Source of the DNA: Arcobacter sp.
GTDB taxonomy: Bacteria > Campylobacterota > Campylobacteria > Campylobacterales > Arcobacteraceae
Direction: 5' to 3'
Assembly: GCA_016744485.1 (NCBI GenBank)
Contig: JADGEG010000006.1
Coordinates: 1-23,512 of the forward strand
Length of the DNA: 23,512 nucleotides
Of the stretch, positions 7,769 through 15,597 are shown piece by piece. Position 1 is the first letter of the stretch, and every line of letters begins with the position of its first letter. Below the pieces are notes generated by a model, which was not told the DNA's origin, searched no databases, and was given only the letters and a program-made list of their open reading frames with translations. The position numbers and the translations under genes were made by a program.

Positions 7769-8941
7769 TCATATCATAGCATCAGCTGGAACATGAACAA
7801 AACCATCCATAATAATTCTAGCACTCCTACTCATACTTGCTTTTTGTACTTCAAATTTATTATTTTTTTTAATAGTAGCACCAACTTTAAGTGTACCTGA
7901 AGGATGTCCAAAAGTAACATTGTCTTTTTCGCCTCCACCAGATGCAATATTTACTAAAGTTCCCTTAATACAAGAAGCAACTCCAATAGCAACAGAAGCT
8001 GTTCCCATCATAGCATGGTGTAATTGACCCATAGATAAAGCACGTACATTTAAATCAATACTAGAACTTACAATATTTTTACCACTAGAAGCTATGTATT
8101 CTTGTGCAGGTGATACAAAAGCAATTTTTGGTGTATGTTGTTGTGTTAAGGAGTCTTCTATATTAGAAATTAATCCCATTTTCAATGCACCATAAGCACG
8201 AATTGTTTCAAGTTTTTCTAAGGCTTGTACATCTGAATTAATATCCTCTTGAAGTTCAGTTCCCTTATATTCTAAATCACTAGCATTTAAAAAAATAGTG
8301 GGAATTCCAGCTGTTATCATAGTAGCTTTAAAAGTACCAATTTTAGGAACTTCTAAATTATCTATTAAATTTCCAGTTGGAAATAATTTTTCTTTTGGAT
8401 CAACTGGTTCTACAAATTCTAATTTAATTTCAGCAGCACTAAAAGTAACACCATCAATTTCATAATCTCCCATTTCTTTAACCATTCCATTTGATATTGG
8501 TACATAACAAAGAATAGTTTTTTTGATATTTGCTTGCCAAATTCTTACACAACAAATACCATTTGTAGGAACATTTTTAATTAAACCTTCTTTAATGGCA
8601 AATGGACCAACTGCTGAACTTAAGTTTCCACAATTTCCACTCATATCTACAAAATCTTTATCAATTGATACTTGACAAAAATAGTAATCTACATCATGAT
8701 TAGGAATATTAGATTTTCCAACTAATATAGCTTTAGAAGTACTTGAACTTGCTCCTCCCATTCCATCCATTTGTTTTTTATAAATATCTGGACTTCCTAC
8801 TATTCTTTGAAGAAGTTTATCTCTTTTTTTTGTATCTTCTTGTGCTTCTTTTGGTAAATCTGATATATTAAAAAATGTACCTTTTGAAGTACCACCTCTC
8901 ATATATGTTGCTTTTACTTTAAATTGTGGTTCATAACTCAT
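7769..8941 (-). CDS. prpF: 2-methylaconitate cis-trans isomerase PrpF
   Basis: A 390-aa protein of the PrpF/DUF453 family with two diaminopimelate-epimerase-like domains. It is the partner of AcnD, isomerising the 2-methylaconitate formed by AcnD so the methylcitrate cycle can proceed. Diagnostic motifs are YMRGGTSKG near residue 14, DGMGGASSSTSK, MSGNCGNLSSAVGPFAI, and GGGEKDNVTFGHPSGTL near the C-terminus. Length matches the family. The start has AAAAGGAT about 5 bases upstream. It lies 23 bases after acnD and is surely cotranscribed with it. An AT-only perfect palindrome at 7748-7769 overlaps the end of the stop codon and may mark the transcript end. Confidence 0.94.
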   Translation of the reverse strand: MSYEPQFKVKATYMRGGTSKGTFFNISDLPKEAQEDTKKRDKLLQRIVGSPDIYKKQMDGMGGASSSTSKAILVGKSNIPNHDVDYYFCQVSIDKDFVDMSGNCGNLSSAVGPFAIKEGLIKNVPTNGICCVRIWQANIKKTILCYVPISNGMVKEMGDYEIDGVTFSAAEIKLEFVEPVDPKEKLFPTGNLIDNLEVPKIGTFKATMITAGIPTIFLNASDLEYKGTELQEDINSDVQALEKLETIRAYGALKMGLISNIEDSLTQQHTPKIAFVSPAQEYIASSGKNIVSSSIDLNVRALSMGQLHHAMMGTASVAIGVASCIKGTLVNIASGGGEKDNVTFGHPSGTLKVGATIKKNNKFEVQKASMSRSARIIMDGFVHVPADAMI

Positions 8942-8964
8942 TAAATATCCTTTTAATAGTTTGA

Positions 8965-11559
8965 TTATTCGTTAGCTACGAAATCTTTTGCAAATTTTTG
9001 CAAAATTCCACCAGCATTATATACTTCAACTTCTGCACTTGTATCTAATCTACAAAGAACTTTAAAGTGTACAACTTCTTTATTAGCTCTTGTCATAATA
9101 ACTGTTAAATCACATCTAGCTTCAATTTTTCCAGAAATTTCATAAGATTCACTTCCGACAATATTATAAGCATGTCTAGTATCTCCTTCTTTAAATTGTA
9201 ATGGTAAAATTCCCATTCCAACAAGATTTGTTCGATGAATCCTCTCAATACTTTGGGCAATTAAAACTTCAACACCAGCTAGTCGCACACCTTTTGCAGC
9301 CCAATCACGTGAGCTTCCTTGCCCATAATTTGTACCAGCTATGATAATTAAAGGTTGCTTTCTTTGCATATAAGTTTCAATTGCTTCCCACATTCTACTT
9401 TGTTTACCTTCAGGCATAATAGTTGTTAATGAACCTTGTTTAGTTTTACCTTTTTCATCTTTAACCATTTCATTAAATAATTTTGGATTGGCTAATGTTG
9501 CTCTTTGAGCTGTATAATGATCTCCTCTATGTGTTGCATAAGAGTTTAAGTCATTAATAGGTAAACCCATTTTTAAACAATACTCACCAGCAGCTGATGT
9601 TGGTAAAATCGCATTTGATGGTGATAAGTGATCAGTTGTAATATTATCAGGAAATACACCTAAAGGTAACATATTTTTTAAGGCTGGTTTACCCATAAAT
9701 TCATTTTCCCAATATGGTGGTTTATTAATATATGTACTTTTTCTATTCCATTTATAAAATGGTGAGATTTCAATACCTTCCAAAATATTTTTTGCAAACA
9801 TTGGATCATAAATTTTAGCAAACATTTCAGGACGAACTGATGCTTTTTCGACCTTATTGATTTCTTCATCAGATGGCCATAAATCTTTTAATGTAATAGG
9901 ATTTCCATTTTTGTCATTTCCTAAGCTATCTTTTTCAATATCAAATCTAATACTTCCTGCTAAGGCATAAGCTACAACTAATGGAGGGGAGGCTAAAAAT
10001 GCTTCTTTTACATAAGGATGAATTCTTCCATCAAAATTTCTATTTCCAGATAAAACTGCTGTTGAATAAATATCATTATCTACAACTTCTTTTTGAATTA
10101 GGGGATCTAATGCTCCACTCATTCCATTACATGTTGTACAGGCAAAACCTACAATTCCAAATCCTAATTTTTCTAATTCAGCTAATAGTGTAGAATCTTT
10201 TAAATACTCTTCAACGATTTTAGAACCAGGTGCTAAAGATGATTTAACCCATGGTTTTCTTTTTAATCCTAATTCATTCGCCTTTTTAGCTAACAAACCA
10301 GCTGCTATTACATTTCTTGGATTTGATGTATTAGTACATGATGTAATTGCTGCAATTAAAATTGCACCATCTGGCATTTTATTTTCAGTAATTTTAACTG
10401 TATTATCCGTAATACCTTCATCTTTAAGTGTACTTGTAGGTACTAATTTATGAGGTTTAGATGGACCTGCTAGAGAACGAGTTACATTTTTTAAATCAAA
10501 AGTTAATTCTCTTGCATAAGTTGCATCTTTTAAAGAAGTAGCCCATAAACCATTTGCTTTTGCATACGCTTCAACTAGTTTAACTTGTGAACTTTCTCTT
10601 CCTGTTAAGCTTAAGTAATCTAAGGTTTGTTCATCAATTCCAAACATTGCTGCACTTGCACCATACTCAGGAGTCATATTAGATATGGTTGCCCGGTCAC
10701 CTAAATTTAAGTACTCTAGTCCAGCTCCATAAAATTCTAAATAAGCAGATATAACATTGTTTTCTCGCAAATATGATGTTAAAGTAAGTGCAATATCAGT
10801 TGCTGTTATACCTTTTGCTCTTGTTCCTATAATATTAACACCAATTATATCAGGAGTTCTCATATATGATGGATTTCCAAGCATAACATTTTCAGCTTCT
10901 AGTCCACCAACACCAATTGCCATAACACCTAAAGCATCAACATGAGGCGTATGTGAATCAGTTCCAACTAAAGTATCTGGACTTGCAATACCGTCAACAT
11001 TATGAATAACTGGAGACATTTTTTCTAAGTTTATTTGATGCATAATTCCATTACCTGGAGGTATAACATCTACATTATCAAATGCTTCTTTTGTCCAGTT
11101 AATAAAATGGAATCTATCTGCATTTCTTCTATCTTCAATATCTCTATTTTTAGCGAATGCATCTTCTTCAAAACCACCACATTCAACTGCTAAACTATGA
11201 TCTACAATTAACTGAGTTGGAACAACAGGATTTACTTTTTTAGGATCCCCACCTTCCTTAGCAATTGCTTCTCTTAAACCTGCTAAATCTACAAGTGCAG
11301 TAAGCCCTAAAATATCATGAGTTACAACTCTACTTGGATACCAAGGAAAATCTTTATCAGTTCTTTTTTCGATTAATTGAATTAAGCAATCTTTTAAATC
11401 AACACTAGGACATTTTCTTAAAAGATTTTCTGCTAATACTCTTGAAGTATAGTTAAGTTTATCAAAACTTCCAACTTCTATATCTTCCACAGCAGCTTTT
11501 ACATCATAAAAGCTTGTATCAAAACCTTCTAATTTTTTAAAATATTTATCATTTGTCAT
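8965..11559 (-). CDS. acnD: Fe/S-dependent 2-methylcitrate dehydratase AcnD
   Basis: An 864-aa aconitase-superfamily enzyme of the AcnD type, which dehydrates 2-methylcitrate in the methylcitrate cycle and needs PrpF. The N-terminus (EGFDTSFYDVKAAVEDIE, then KLNYTSRVLAENLLRKCP) is typical of AcnD rather than AcnA. The [4Fe-4S] ligands are C408 in ITSCTNTSNPRN and C474/C477 in FACTTCNGMSG. DSHTPHVDALGV near 201 and GTNYGQGSSRDWAAKG at 742-757 complete the active site. It lies between prpC and prpF. Unlike the tight spacing elsewhere in the operon, 152 bases separate it from prpC, with its own TATAAT box, so a second promoter is likely. The ribosome binding site is weak (GGA 9 bases before ATG). 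Confidence 0.95.
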   Translation of the reverse strand: MTNDKYFKKLEGFDTSFYDVKAAVEDIEVGSFDKLNYTSRVLAENLLRKCPSVDLKDCLIQLIEKRTDKDFPWYPSRVVTHDILGLTALVDLAGLREAIAKEGGDPKKVNPVVPTQLIVDHSLAVECGGFEEDAFAKNRDIEDRRNADRFHFINWTKEAFDNVDVIPPGNGIMHQINLEKMSPVIHNVDGIASPDTLVGTDSHTPHVDALGVMAIGVGGLEAENVMLGNPSYMRTPDIIGVNIIGTRAKGITATDIALTLTSYLRENNVISAYLEFYGAGLEYLNLGDRATISNMTPEYGASAAMFGIDEQTLDYLSLTGRESSQVKLVEAYAKANGLWATSLKDATYARELTFDLKNVTRSLAGPSKPHKLVPTSTLKDEGITDNTVKITENKMPDGAILIAAITSCTNTSNPRNVIAAGLLAKKANELGLKRKPWVKSSLAPGSKIVEEYLKDSTLLAELEKLGFGIVGFACTTCNGMSGALDPLIQKEVVDNDIYSTAVLSGNRNFDGRIHPYVKEAFLASPPLVVAYALAGSIRFDIEKDSLGNDKNGNPITLKDLWPSDEEINKVEKASVRPEMFAKIYDPMFAKNILEGIEISPFYKWNRKSTYINKPPYWENEFMGKPALKNMLPLGVFPDNITTDHLSPSNAILPTSAAGEYCLKMGLPINDLNSYATHRGDHYTAQRATLANPKLFNEMVKDEKGKTKQGSLTTIMPEGKQSRMWEAIETYMQRKQPLIIIAGTNYGQGSSRDWAAKGVRLAGVEVLIAQSIERIHRTNLVGMGILPLQFKEGDTRHAYNIVGSESYEISGKIEARCDLTVIMTRANKEVVHFKVLCRLDTSAEVEVYNAGGILQKFAKDFVANE

Positions 11560-11582
11560 TGTAAATCCATTTTATTTAATCT

Positions 11583-11611
11583 AATAGGAATTGAATATTA
11601 TATATCCTATT
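11583..11611 (-). promoter_or_regulatory. Probable acnD promoter inside an inverted repeat
   Basis: On the minus strand a perfect TATAAT lies at 11602-11597, about 38 bases upstream of the acnD start. It sits inside an inverted repeat AATAGGA (11583-11589) with TCCTATT (11605-11611), 15 bases between the arms. A protein bound here would cover the -10 box, so it is a candidate operator. Confidence 0.5.
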
Positions 11612-11621
11612 GAAGTTTGTG

Positions 11622-11666
11622 TAAATTAACATATACCATTTATAAAAAATTGTATATGTTAATTTA
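11622..11666. terminator. Strong hairpin between prpC and acnD
   Basis: Perfect 15-bp stem TAAATTAACATATAC (11622-11636) with GTATATGTTAATTTA (11652-11666), loop of 15 bases. The T-run (TTTTTTA) follows it on the plus strand, not on the coding strand. As a classic terminator it would therefore act on antisense transcripts. On the operon mRNA it would be a stable structure or processing site. Confidence 0.5.
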
Positions 11667-11685
11667 TTTTTTATACACTTATCTT

Positions 11686-11715
11686 ATAAATTTTTCCCAA
11701 AAGGGAAAAATTTAT
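11686..11715. terminator. Hairpin overlapping the prpC stop codon
   Basis: Perfect 13-bp stem ATAAATTTTTCCC (11686-11698) with GGGAAAAATTTAT (11703-11715), loop of 4 bases. It includes the prpC stop codon. No clean T-run follows on the minus strand. It may stabilise the 3' end of a prpBC mRNA or partly attenuate read-through into acnD. Confidence 0.55.
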
Positions 11716-12818
11716 CTTTTATCTAAGCTAATGAATTCTCTTGGTTCAACACCTGTGTATTCAGAATCAGGTCTAATAATTTTATTATTTGCTCTTTGTT
11801 CAAAAGCATGTGCAGCCCAACCAGCAGCTCTACTCATAATAAATAAAGGTGTATAGTATAATCTTTCAATTTGCATATAATGGTAAATTAAACCACCAAA
11901 AAAATCAATATTATCAGGTAGCCCTTTTTCAGCTTTCACCTTATCTCTAATTGCAACAGCTATATCAAATAATTTAGGATCAGATGTTGGAAGTTCTTTT
12001 AATTCATCAGCTAAAATATGACCAATAGGAGATCTTGGATCTAAATCTCTATAAACCCTATGACCAAATCCCATGATTTTTTCTTTTTTTGCAAAAAGTT
12101 TATCAACAGATTTTAAAGCATTATCAACATCACTAAAACCAAGTACAAATTTTATTGCTACTTCATTTGCTCCACCATGTAAATGACCTTTTAATGTTCC
12201 AATTCCTGTAGCCATACAAGAATAAATATCAGATAATGTTGAAGCAGTAATTCTGTTTGCAAATGTTGAAGCATTAAACTCATGTTCTGCATATAAAGTT
12301 AACATTGCATTCATAGCTCTTGTTTCAACTTCTAAAGGAGTTTTTTCTTTTAGTCTTTCAACAATATATCCAGCAATTGTTCTTTCGTCTGATCTTAATT
12401 CAATTTCTTTTCCATTTACATGCCAGTGATGCCAATAAACTAAAAATGAAGGAAATGCCCCTAATAATCTTGTAATAACATCCATTTGATCAGAAAAATC
12501 ATCTGCTTCTGGTTCCATACAACCTAAAGCAGAAGTTGCAGTTTTCATAACATCCATAGGATGAGAACTTGCAGGTAATGCTTTTAAAACATCTTTTAGC
12601 TCTTGAGGCAATTGTCTTCCTGTTATTATTTTATTTTGAAATTCTTTTAGTTGAATTTTATTTGGTAATTCTCCAAGTAGTAATAAATATGCAACTTCTT
12701 CAAAATCAGTCTTTAATGCCAAATCAGCAATATCATAACCTCTATAGTTTAAACCATTTCCAATACCACATGTACAAATTGCAGATTCACCTGCTACTAT
12801 TCCTGCCATTCCAGCCAT
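11712..12818 (-). CDS. prpC: 2-methylcitrate synthase / citrate synthase PrpC
   Basis: A 368-aa type II-fold citrate synthase family enzyme, the small form without the N-terminal extension of GltA, as usual for methylcitrate synthases. It condenses propionyl-CoA (and probably acetyl-CoA) with oxaloacetate. Catalytic residues are visible: H214 in HLHGGANE, H253 in MGFGHRVYRDLDPRS, and D306 in NIDFFGGL. The N-terminal NGLNYRGYDI is also typical. The start at 12818 has AAAGGAG six bases upstream. It follows prpB by 58 bases and is followed by a hairpin overlapping its stop codon. Placement next to prpB and acnD decides the methylcitrate role over a housekeeping citrate synthase. Confidence 0.94.
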   Translation of the reverse strand: MAGMAGIVAGESAICTCGIGNGLNYRGYDIADLALKTDFEEVAYLLLLGELPNKIQLKEFQNKIITGRQLPQELKDVLKALPASSHPMDVMKTATSALGCMEPEADDFSDQMDVITRLLGAFPSFLVYWHHWHVNGKEIELRSDERTIAGYIVERLKEKTPLEVETRAMNAMLTLYAEHEFNASTFANRITASTLSDIYSCMATGIGTLKGHLHGGANEVAIKFVLGFSDVDNALKSVDKLFAKKEKIMGFGHRVYRDLDPRSPIGHILADELKELPTSDPKLFDIAVAIRDKVKAEKGLPDNIDFFGGLIYHYMQIERLYYTPLFIMSRAAGWAAHAFEQRANNKIIRPDSEYTGVEPREFISLDKR

Positions 12819-12876
12819 AATTACTCCTTTTATTTATTTTATTTTGTTTTCACTTCTTTTAATATGTTTAATCTAC

Positions 12877-13755
12877 TTACTTTGCTTTACCAGCAGAAAA
12901 CAATGTATCCATCTTATTTTCATATTCATGATAACCTAACATATCATATAATTCCATTCTTGTTTGCATGATTTCTAGAGTACCTGATTGTGTACCTTTT
13001 TCTCTTAAATCTTGATATACATCTAAAGCAGCTTTATTCATTGCACGAAATGCTGATAAAGGGTATAAAACCATTGAAATACCAACATAGCCTAATTCTT
13101 CTGTTGTAAACATAGGAGTTGCACCAAATTCTGTAATATTTGCTAGTACTGGAACTTTAATAACATCTGTAAATTCTTTATATTCTTTTAAAGTATGAAT
13201 GGCTTCTGCAAAAATCATATCAGCTCCAGCTTCCACATATGCTAATGCTCTATCAATCGCAGCTTGTTGACCTTCACTTGCATGTGCATCAGTTCTTGCC
13301 ATGATTACAAATTCTGGATCAGTTTTACCAGATACGGCTGCTCTAATACGATCGCACATTTCTTCTGTGCTTACAAGTTCTTTATTAGGTCTATGTCCAC
13401 ATCTTTTTGCAGCAACTTGATCTTCAATATGAATACCAGCAGCTCCTGCTTTTGTCATCTCTTGTACGGTTCTTACTATATTAAAAGCATGTCCCCAACC
13501 TGTATCAGCATCTACAAGTAAAGGTAAATTAGTAATTGAAGTAATTCTTCTAATATCAATACAAACATCTTCTAACATAGTCATACCAAGATCTGGTAAA
13601 CCATAAGATGAATTAGCAACACCAGCACCTGAAAGATACAATGCTTTATATCCTACTTTCGTAGCTTGTAATGCACTATAAGCATTAACAGCTCCTACTA
13701 TTTGTAATGGAGTTTCTTCACTTAATGCATCTCTAAATTTTCTTCCTGCACTCAT
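12877..13755 (-). CDS. prpB: 2-methylisocitrate lyase PrpB
   Basis: A 292-aa member of the isocitrate lyase/PEP mutase superfamily that cleaves 2-methylisocitrate to pyruvate and succinate, the last step of the methylcitrate cycle. The metal-binding region is VDADTGWGHAFNIVRTV (D82, D84), E111 lies in HIEDQ, and the catalytic loop is KRCGHRPNKELVS with C119. The R-x-N-K form of the loop favours methylisocitrate lyase over isocitrate lyase. Length matches PrpB. It is the first gene of the minus-strand operon, with AAGGA seven bases before ATG and a strong TATAAT promoter 33 bases upstream. Confidence 0.95.
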   Translation of the reverse strand: MSAGRKFRDALSEETPLQIVGAVNAYSALQATKVGYKALYLSGAGVANSSYGLPDLGMTMLEDVCIDIRRITSITNLPLLVDADTGWGHAFNIVRTVQEMTKAGAAGIHIEDQVAAKRCGHRPNKELVSTEEMCDRIRAAVSGKTDPEFVIMARTDAHASEGQQAAIDRALAYVEAGADMIFAEAIHTLKEYKEFTDVIKVPVLANITEFGATPMFTTEELGYVGISMVLYPLSAFRAMNKAALDVYQDLREKGTQSGTLEIMQTRMELYDMLGYHEYENKMDTLFSAGKAK

Positions 13756-13787
13756 ACATTATCCTTTATGTTTAATTTTATAAATAC

Positions 13788-13801
13788 ATTATATAGCAAA
13801 A
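13788..13801 (-). promoter_or_regulatory. prpB promoter
   Basis: On the minus strand the sequence TTTTGC-TATATAAT reads from 13801 to 13788, giving an extended -10 box TATAAT at 13793-13788 in the style usual for this group. Predicted transcription begins near 13781, leaving a leader of about 26 bases before the prpB ATG at 13755. Confidence 0.65.
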
Positions 13802-13839
13802 TAGCAATTCATTAATGTATAGTTTTAGTTTTTTAAAAT

Positions 13840-13910
13840 ACAATTTTTTTATAAAAAATGAGATTTTGCACAAAATTTGTTCTTATAAATTAATATGGTA
13901 CAATTATTGT
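13840..13910. promoter_or_regulatory. Three phased ACAA-N3-TTGT-like elements, candidate operators
   Basis: Three 11-base elements begin at 13840, 13870 and 13900, exactly 30 bases apart. They are ACAATTTTTTT, ACAAAATTTGT and ACAATTATTGT. The second and third are perfect ACAA-N3-TTGT inverted repeats; the first keeps the left arm and two of four right-arm bases (TTTT in place of TTGT). The third overlaps a likely -10 box TACAAT (13899-13904) for the rightward gene. The array lies in the divergent prpB/regulator gap. Confidence 0.5.
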
Positions 13911-13936
13911 ATTAAATTTGAAAAAAAGAAGAAAAA

Positions 13937-14914
13937 ATGACTTATAAAAATGATATTGAAAAATTTATTGAAATTTTTAAGAGATCACATTTAAGCATAT
14001 CAAAATTTGCTAAATTAATTGACAAAGACAGAAGAACAGTAACCTCTTGGATTGATAATATATCTAATATTGAACTTAGCTTGGATACAAAAGATAAAAT
14101 TTCTAACTTATTTAGGTATCCAAATTATATATGGGAACAAAATTGTTGGGGTGATGAATTTATAAAGTCAATTACTCAAATACCTCAAAAAGAAATAAGA
14201 ATTATAGATGAAGATTATTATGGAAGATTAAGTTATATAATGGAACAAGAATCAAATAGAAGATTCGTAATACAAGCTCAGTTTCCAGGACCCATGTATA
14301 GGGATACTGCAGTTAAAAAAGTTTATAGATATAAAACTTCAAAATATATTGAAGAGCTTAAAAGAAAAAGAATTGATAAAATGTTAAAATATGATTATGA
14401 TACAACTGAATGGTATTCTATTAAATCTATTTTAGCATTTTGTTTTGCTTCTATTGGTAATTTTTATACAAAAGATGAAAAAATAAAAATTTTAGAGCTT
14501 ATTTATGAACTTTTTTGTAATAATTATAATAAAAAGCTTTTTTTATTTGATTCACATTCTAGAAAAATATATGGAATGGAAACAACATATATATCTATTA
14601 ATATAGAACAAAAAATACTTTTTTTTAAATCTCCAATCGAATCTGTTTTTATAGAAGTAAGAAATAAAAGTTTAGTTGAACGAATGCACAAATATTATAG
14701 CTCACCCCTTGAGGCACCATCACATGTAAACTTTTTAGAATCTGTAAAAATAATTAAAATTTTACAAGATGCTTTAAGATATAATAATGATATAAAACAA
14801 GCATATGAAACAATAAACAGAACCACAGGTTATGGAGAACTTTTTTATCATAATTTAAGTTTGGATTTACAAAAAAATGTCAGTTCTCCTAAAGATGGTC
14901 AAAAAAAGAATTAA
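13937..14914 (+). CDS. Putative HTH regulator divergent from the prp operon
   Basis: I do not recognise this 325-aa protein as a named family. Residues 18-42 (HLSISKFAKLIDKDRRTVTS onward) look like a helix-turn-helix of the Cro/Xre kind, followed by a region rich in aromatic and charged residues (EQNCWGDEF, NRRFVIQAQFPGP). The rest is predicted mixed helix with no membrane segment and no sigma-54 AAA domain, so it is not PrpR of enteric bacteria. It is divergent from prpB across a 181-base gap with phased inverted repeats, which suggests it controls prp and itself. A TetR gene follows after 22 bases and may be cotranscribed. The role is inferred from position; a ligand-sensing C-terminus is possible but not shown. 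Confidence 0.7.
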   Translation: MTYKNDIEKFIEIFKRSHLSISKFAKLIDKDRRTVTSWIDNISNIELSLDTKDKISNLFRYPNYIWEQNCWGDEFIKSITQIPQKEIRIIDEDYYGRLSYIMEQESNRRFVIQAQFPGPMYRDTAVKKVYRYKTSKYIEELKRKRIDKMLKYDYDTTEWYSIKSILAFCFASIGNFYTKDEKIKILELIYELFCNNYNKKLFLFDSHSRKIYGMETTYISINIEQKILFFKSPIESVFIEVRNKSLVERMHKYYSSPLEAPSHVNFLESVKIIKILQDALRYNNDIKQAYETINRTTGYGELFYHNLSLDLQKNVSSPKDGQKKN

Positions 14915-14936
14915 GAAAAAAGAATAAAGGAACTAT

Positions 14937-15503
14937 GTGAATAGTAGAGAAAAACTTCTTGATGTAGCTTTTGATATTATTTATAAAAATGGATATAGTG
15001 CAACAAGCATTGATATGATTTTAAAAGAAAGTAAAATGAATAAAGGTTCAGTTTACCATTATTTTAAATCAAAAAAGCTCTTAACACTTGCAGTTATTGA
15101 AGAAAAATTATCTTCTTATATAAGCAATAAATATGAACCTCTTTTGAAGTATGAAAAAAGAATTTTAAATAAATTACTTGAAAAGTTATGTGATAAAAAT
15201 AATTTTGACTTTATAAATGGTTGTAAGTTAAATAATTTAGTACAAGAACTAAGTTCTTTTGATAAAGACTTTAAATTAGCTTTAGAAAAAATATATTTTA
15301 ATTTAGAAAATATATTTGAGCAAGTTTTAAATAATGCAAAAAAAGCAGGTGAATTAAAACATAATGATACAAAAGCTTTAGCTATTTATATAGTGGCTTC
15401 CTTTGAAGGCTGTTTAATTACTGCTAAAAAATCGCAAGATGCAGGTATTTATCAACGATGTATGTCTCAATTAGAACTTTTTTTAAAAACATTAGAACAA
15501 TAA
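14937..15503 (+). CDS. TetR family transcriptional regulator
   Basis: A 188-aa TetR/AcrR-type repressor. The N-terminal DNA-binding domain (residues 1-48) has the helix-turn-helix SIDMILKESKMNKGSVYHYF ending in the typical YHYFKSK. The remaining 140 residues form the helical ligand-binding and dimer domain with one cluster containing C72 and C83. The start is a GTG at 14937 with AAAGGA seven bases upstream. An ATG at 14935 overlaps it but meets TGA at once, so it cannot be the start. Directly downstream, two identical palindromes flank the promoter of the EamA exporter gene. The regulator therefore very likely represses that gene and responds to a compound the exporter would remove. Confidence 0.9.
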   Translation: MNSREKLLDVAFDIIYKNGYSATSIDMILKESKMNKGSVYHYFKSKKLLTLAVIEEKLSSYISNKYEPLLKYEKRILNKLLEKLCDKNNFDFINGCKLNNLVQELSSFDKDFKLALEKIYFNLENIFEQVLNNAKKAGELKHNDTKALAIYIVASFEGCLITAKKSQDAGIYQRCMSQLELFLKTLEQ

Positions 15504-15525
15504 ATACTATTTTAAAAAGAATAAC

Positions 15526-15577
15526 TTGACTAAATAGTCAAATTTTTTGCTATACTTATACTTGACTAAATAGTCAA
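15526..15577 (+). promoter_or_regulatory. Double TetR operator around the EamA promoter
   Basis: Two identical 16-base palindromes, TTGACTAAATAGTCAA, lie at 15526-15541 and 15562-15577, start to start 36 bases. Arms are 7 bases with a 2-base centre. Between them is TTTTTTGC-TATACT with the -10 box at 15551-15556. The first copy therefore covers the -35 region and the second covers the transcription start. This is a textbook repression layout for the TetR protein encoded just upstream. Confidence 0.8.
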
Positions 15578-15597
15578 AAAAATTTAAGGATAATTTT

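Noticed and set aside
7748..7769. 22-base AT-only perfect palindrome at the end of prpF
   Set aside because: In such AT-rich DNA an A/T palindrome without a loop or GC pairs is weak evidence for a terminator, so it is only mentioned under prpF.
13264..13521. Plus-strand open frame inside prpB
   Set aside because: It is antisense to the catalytic region of PrpB and has no start signals.
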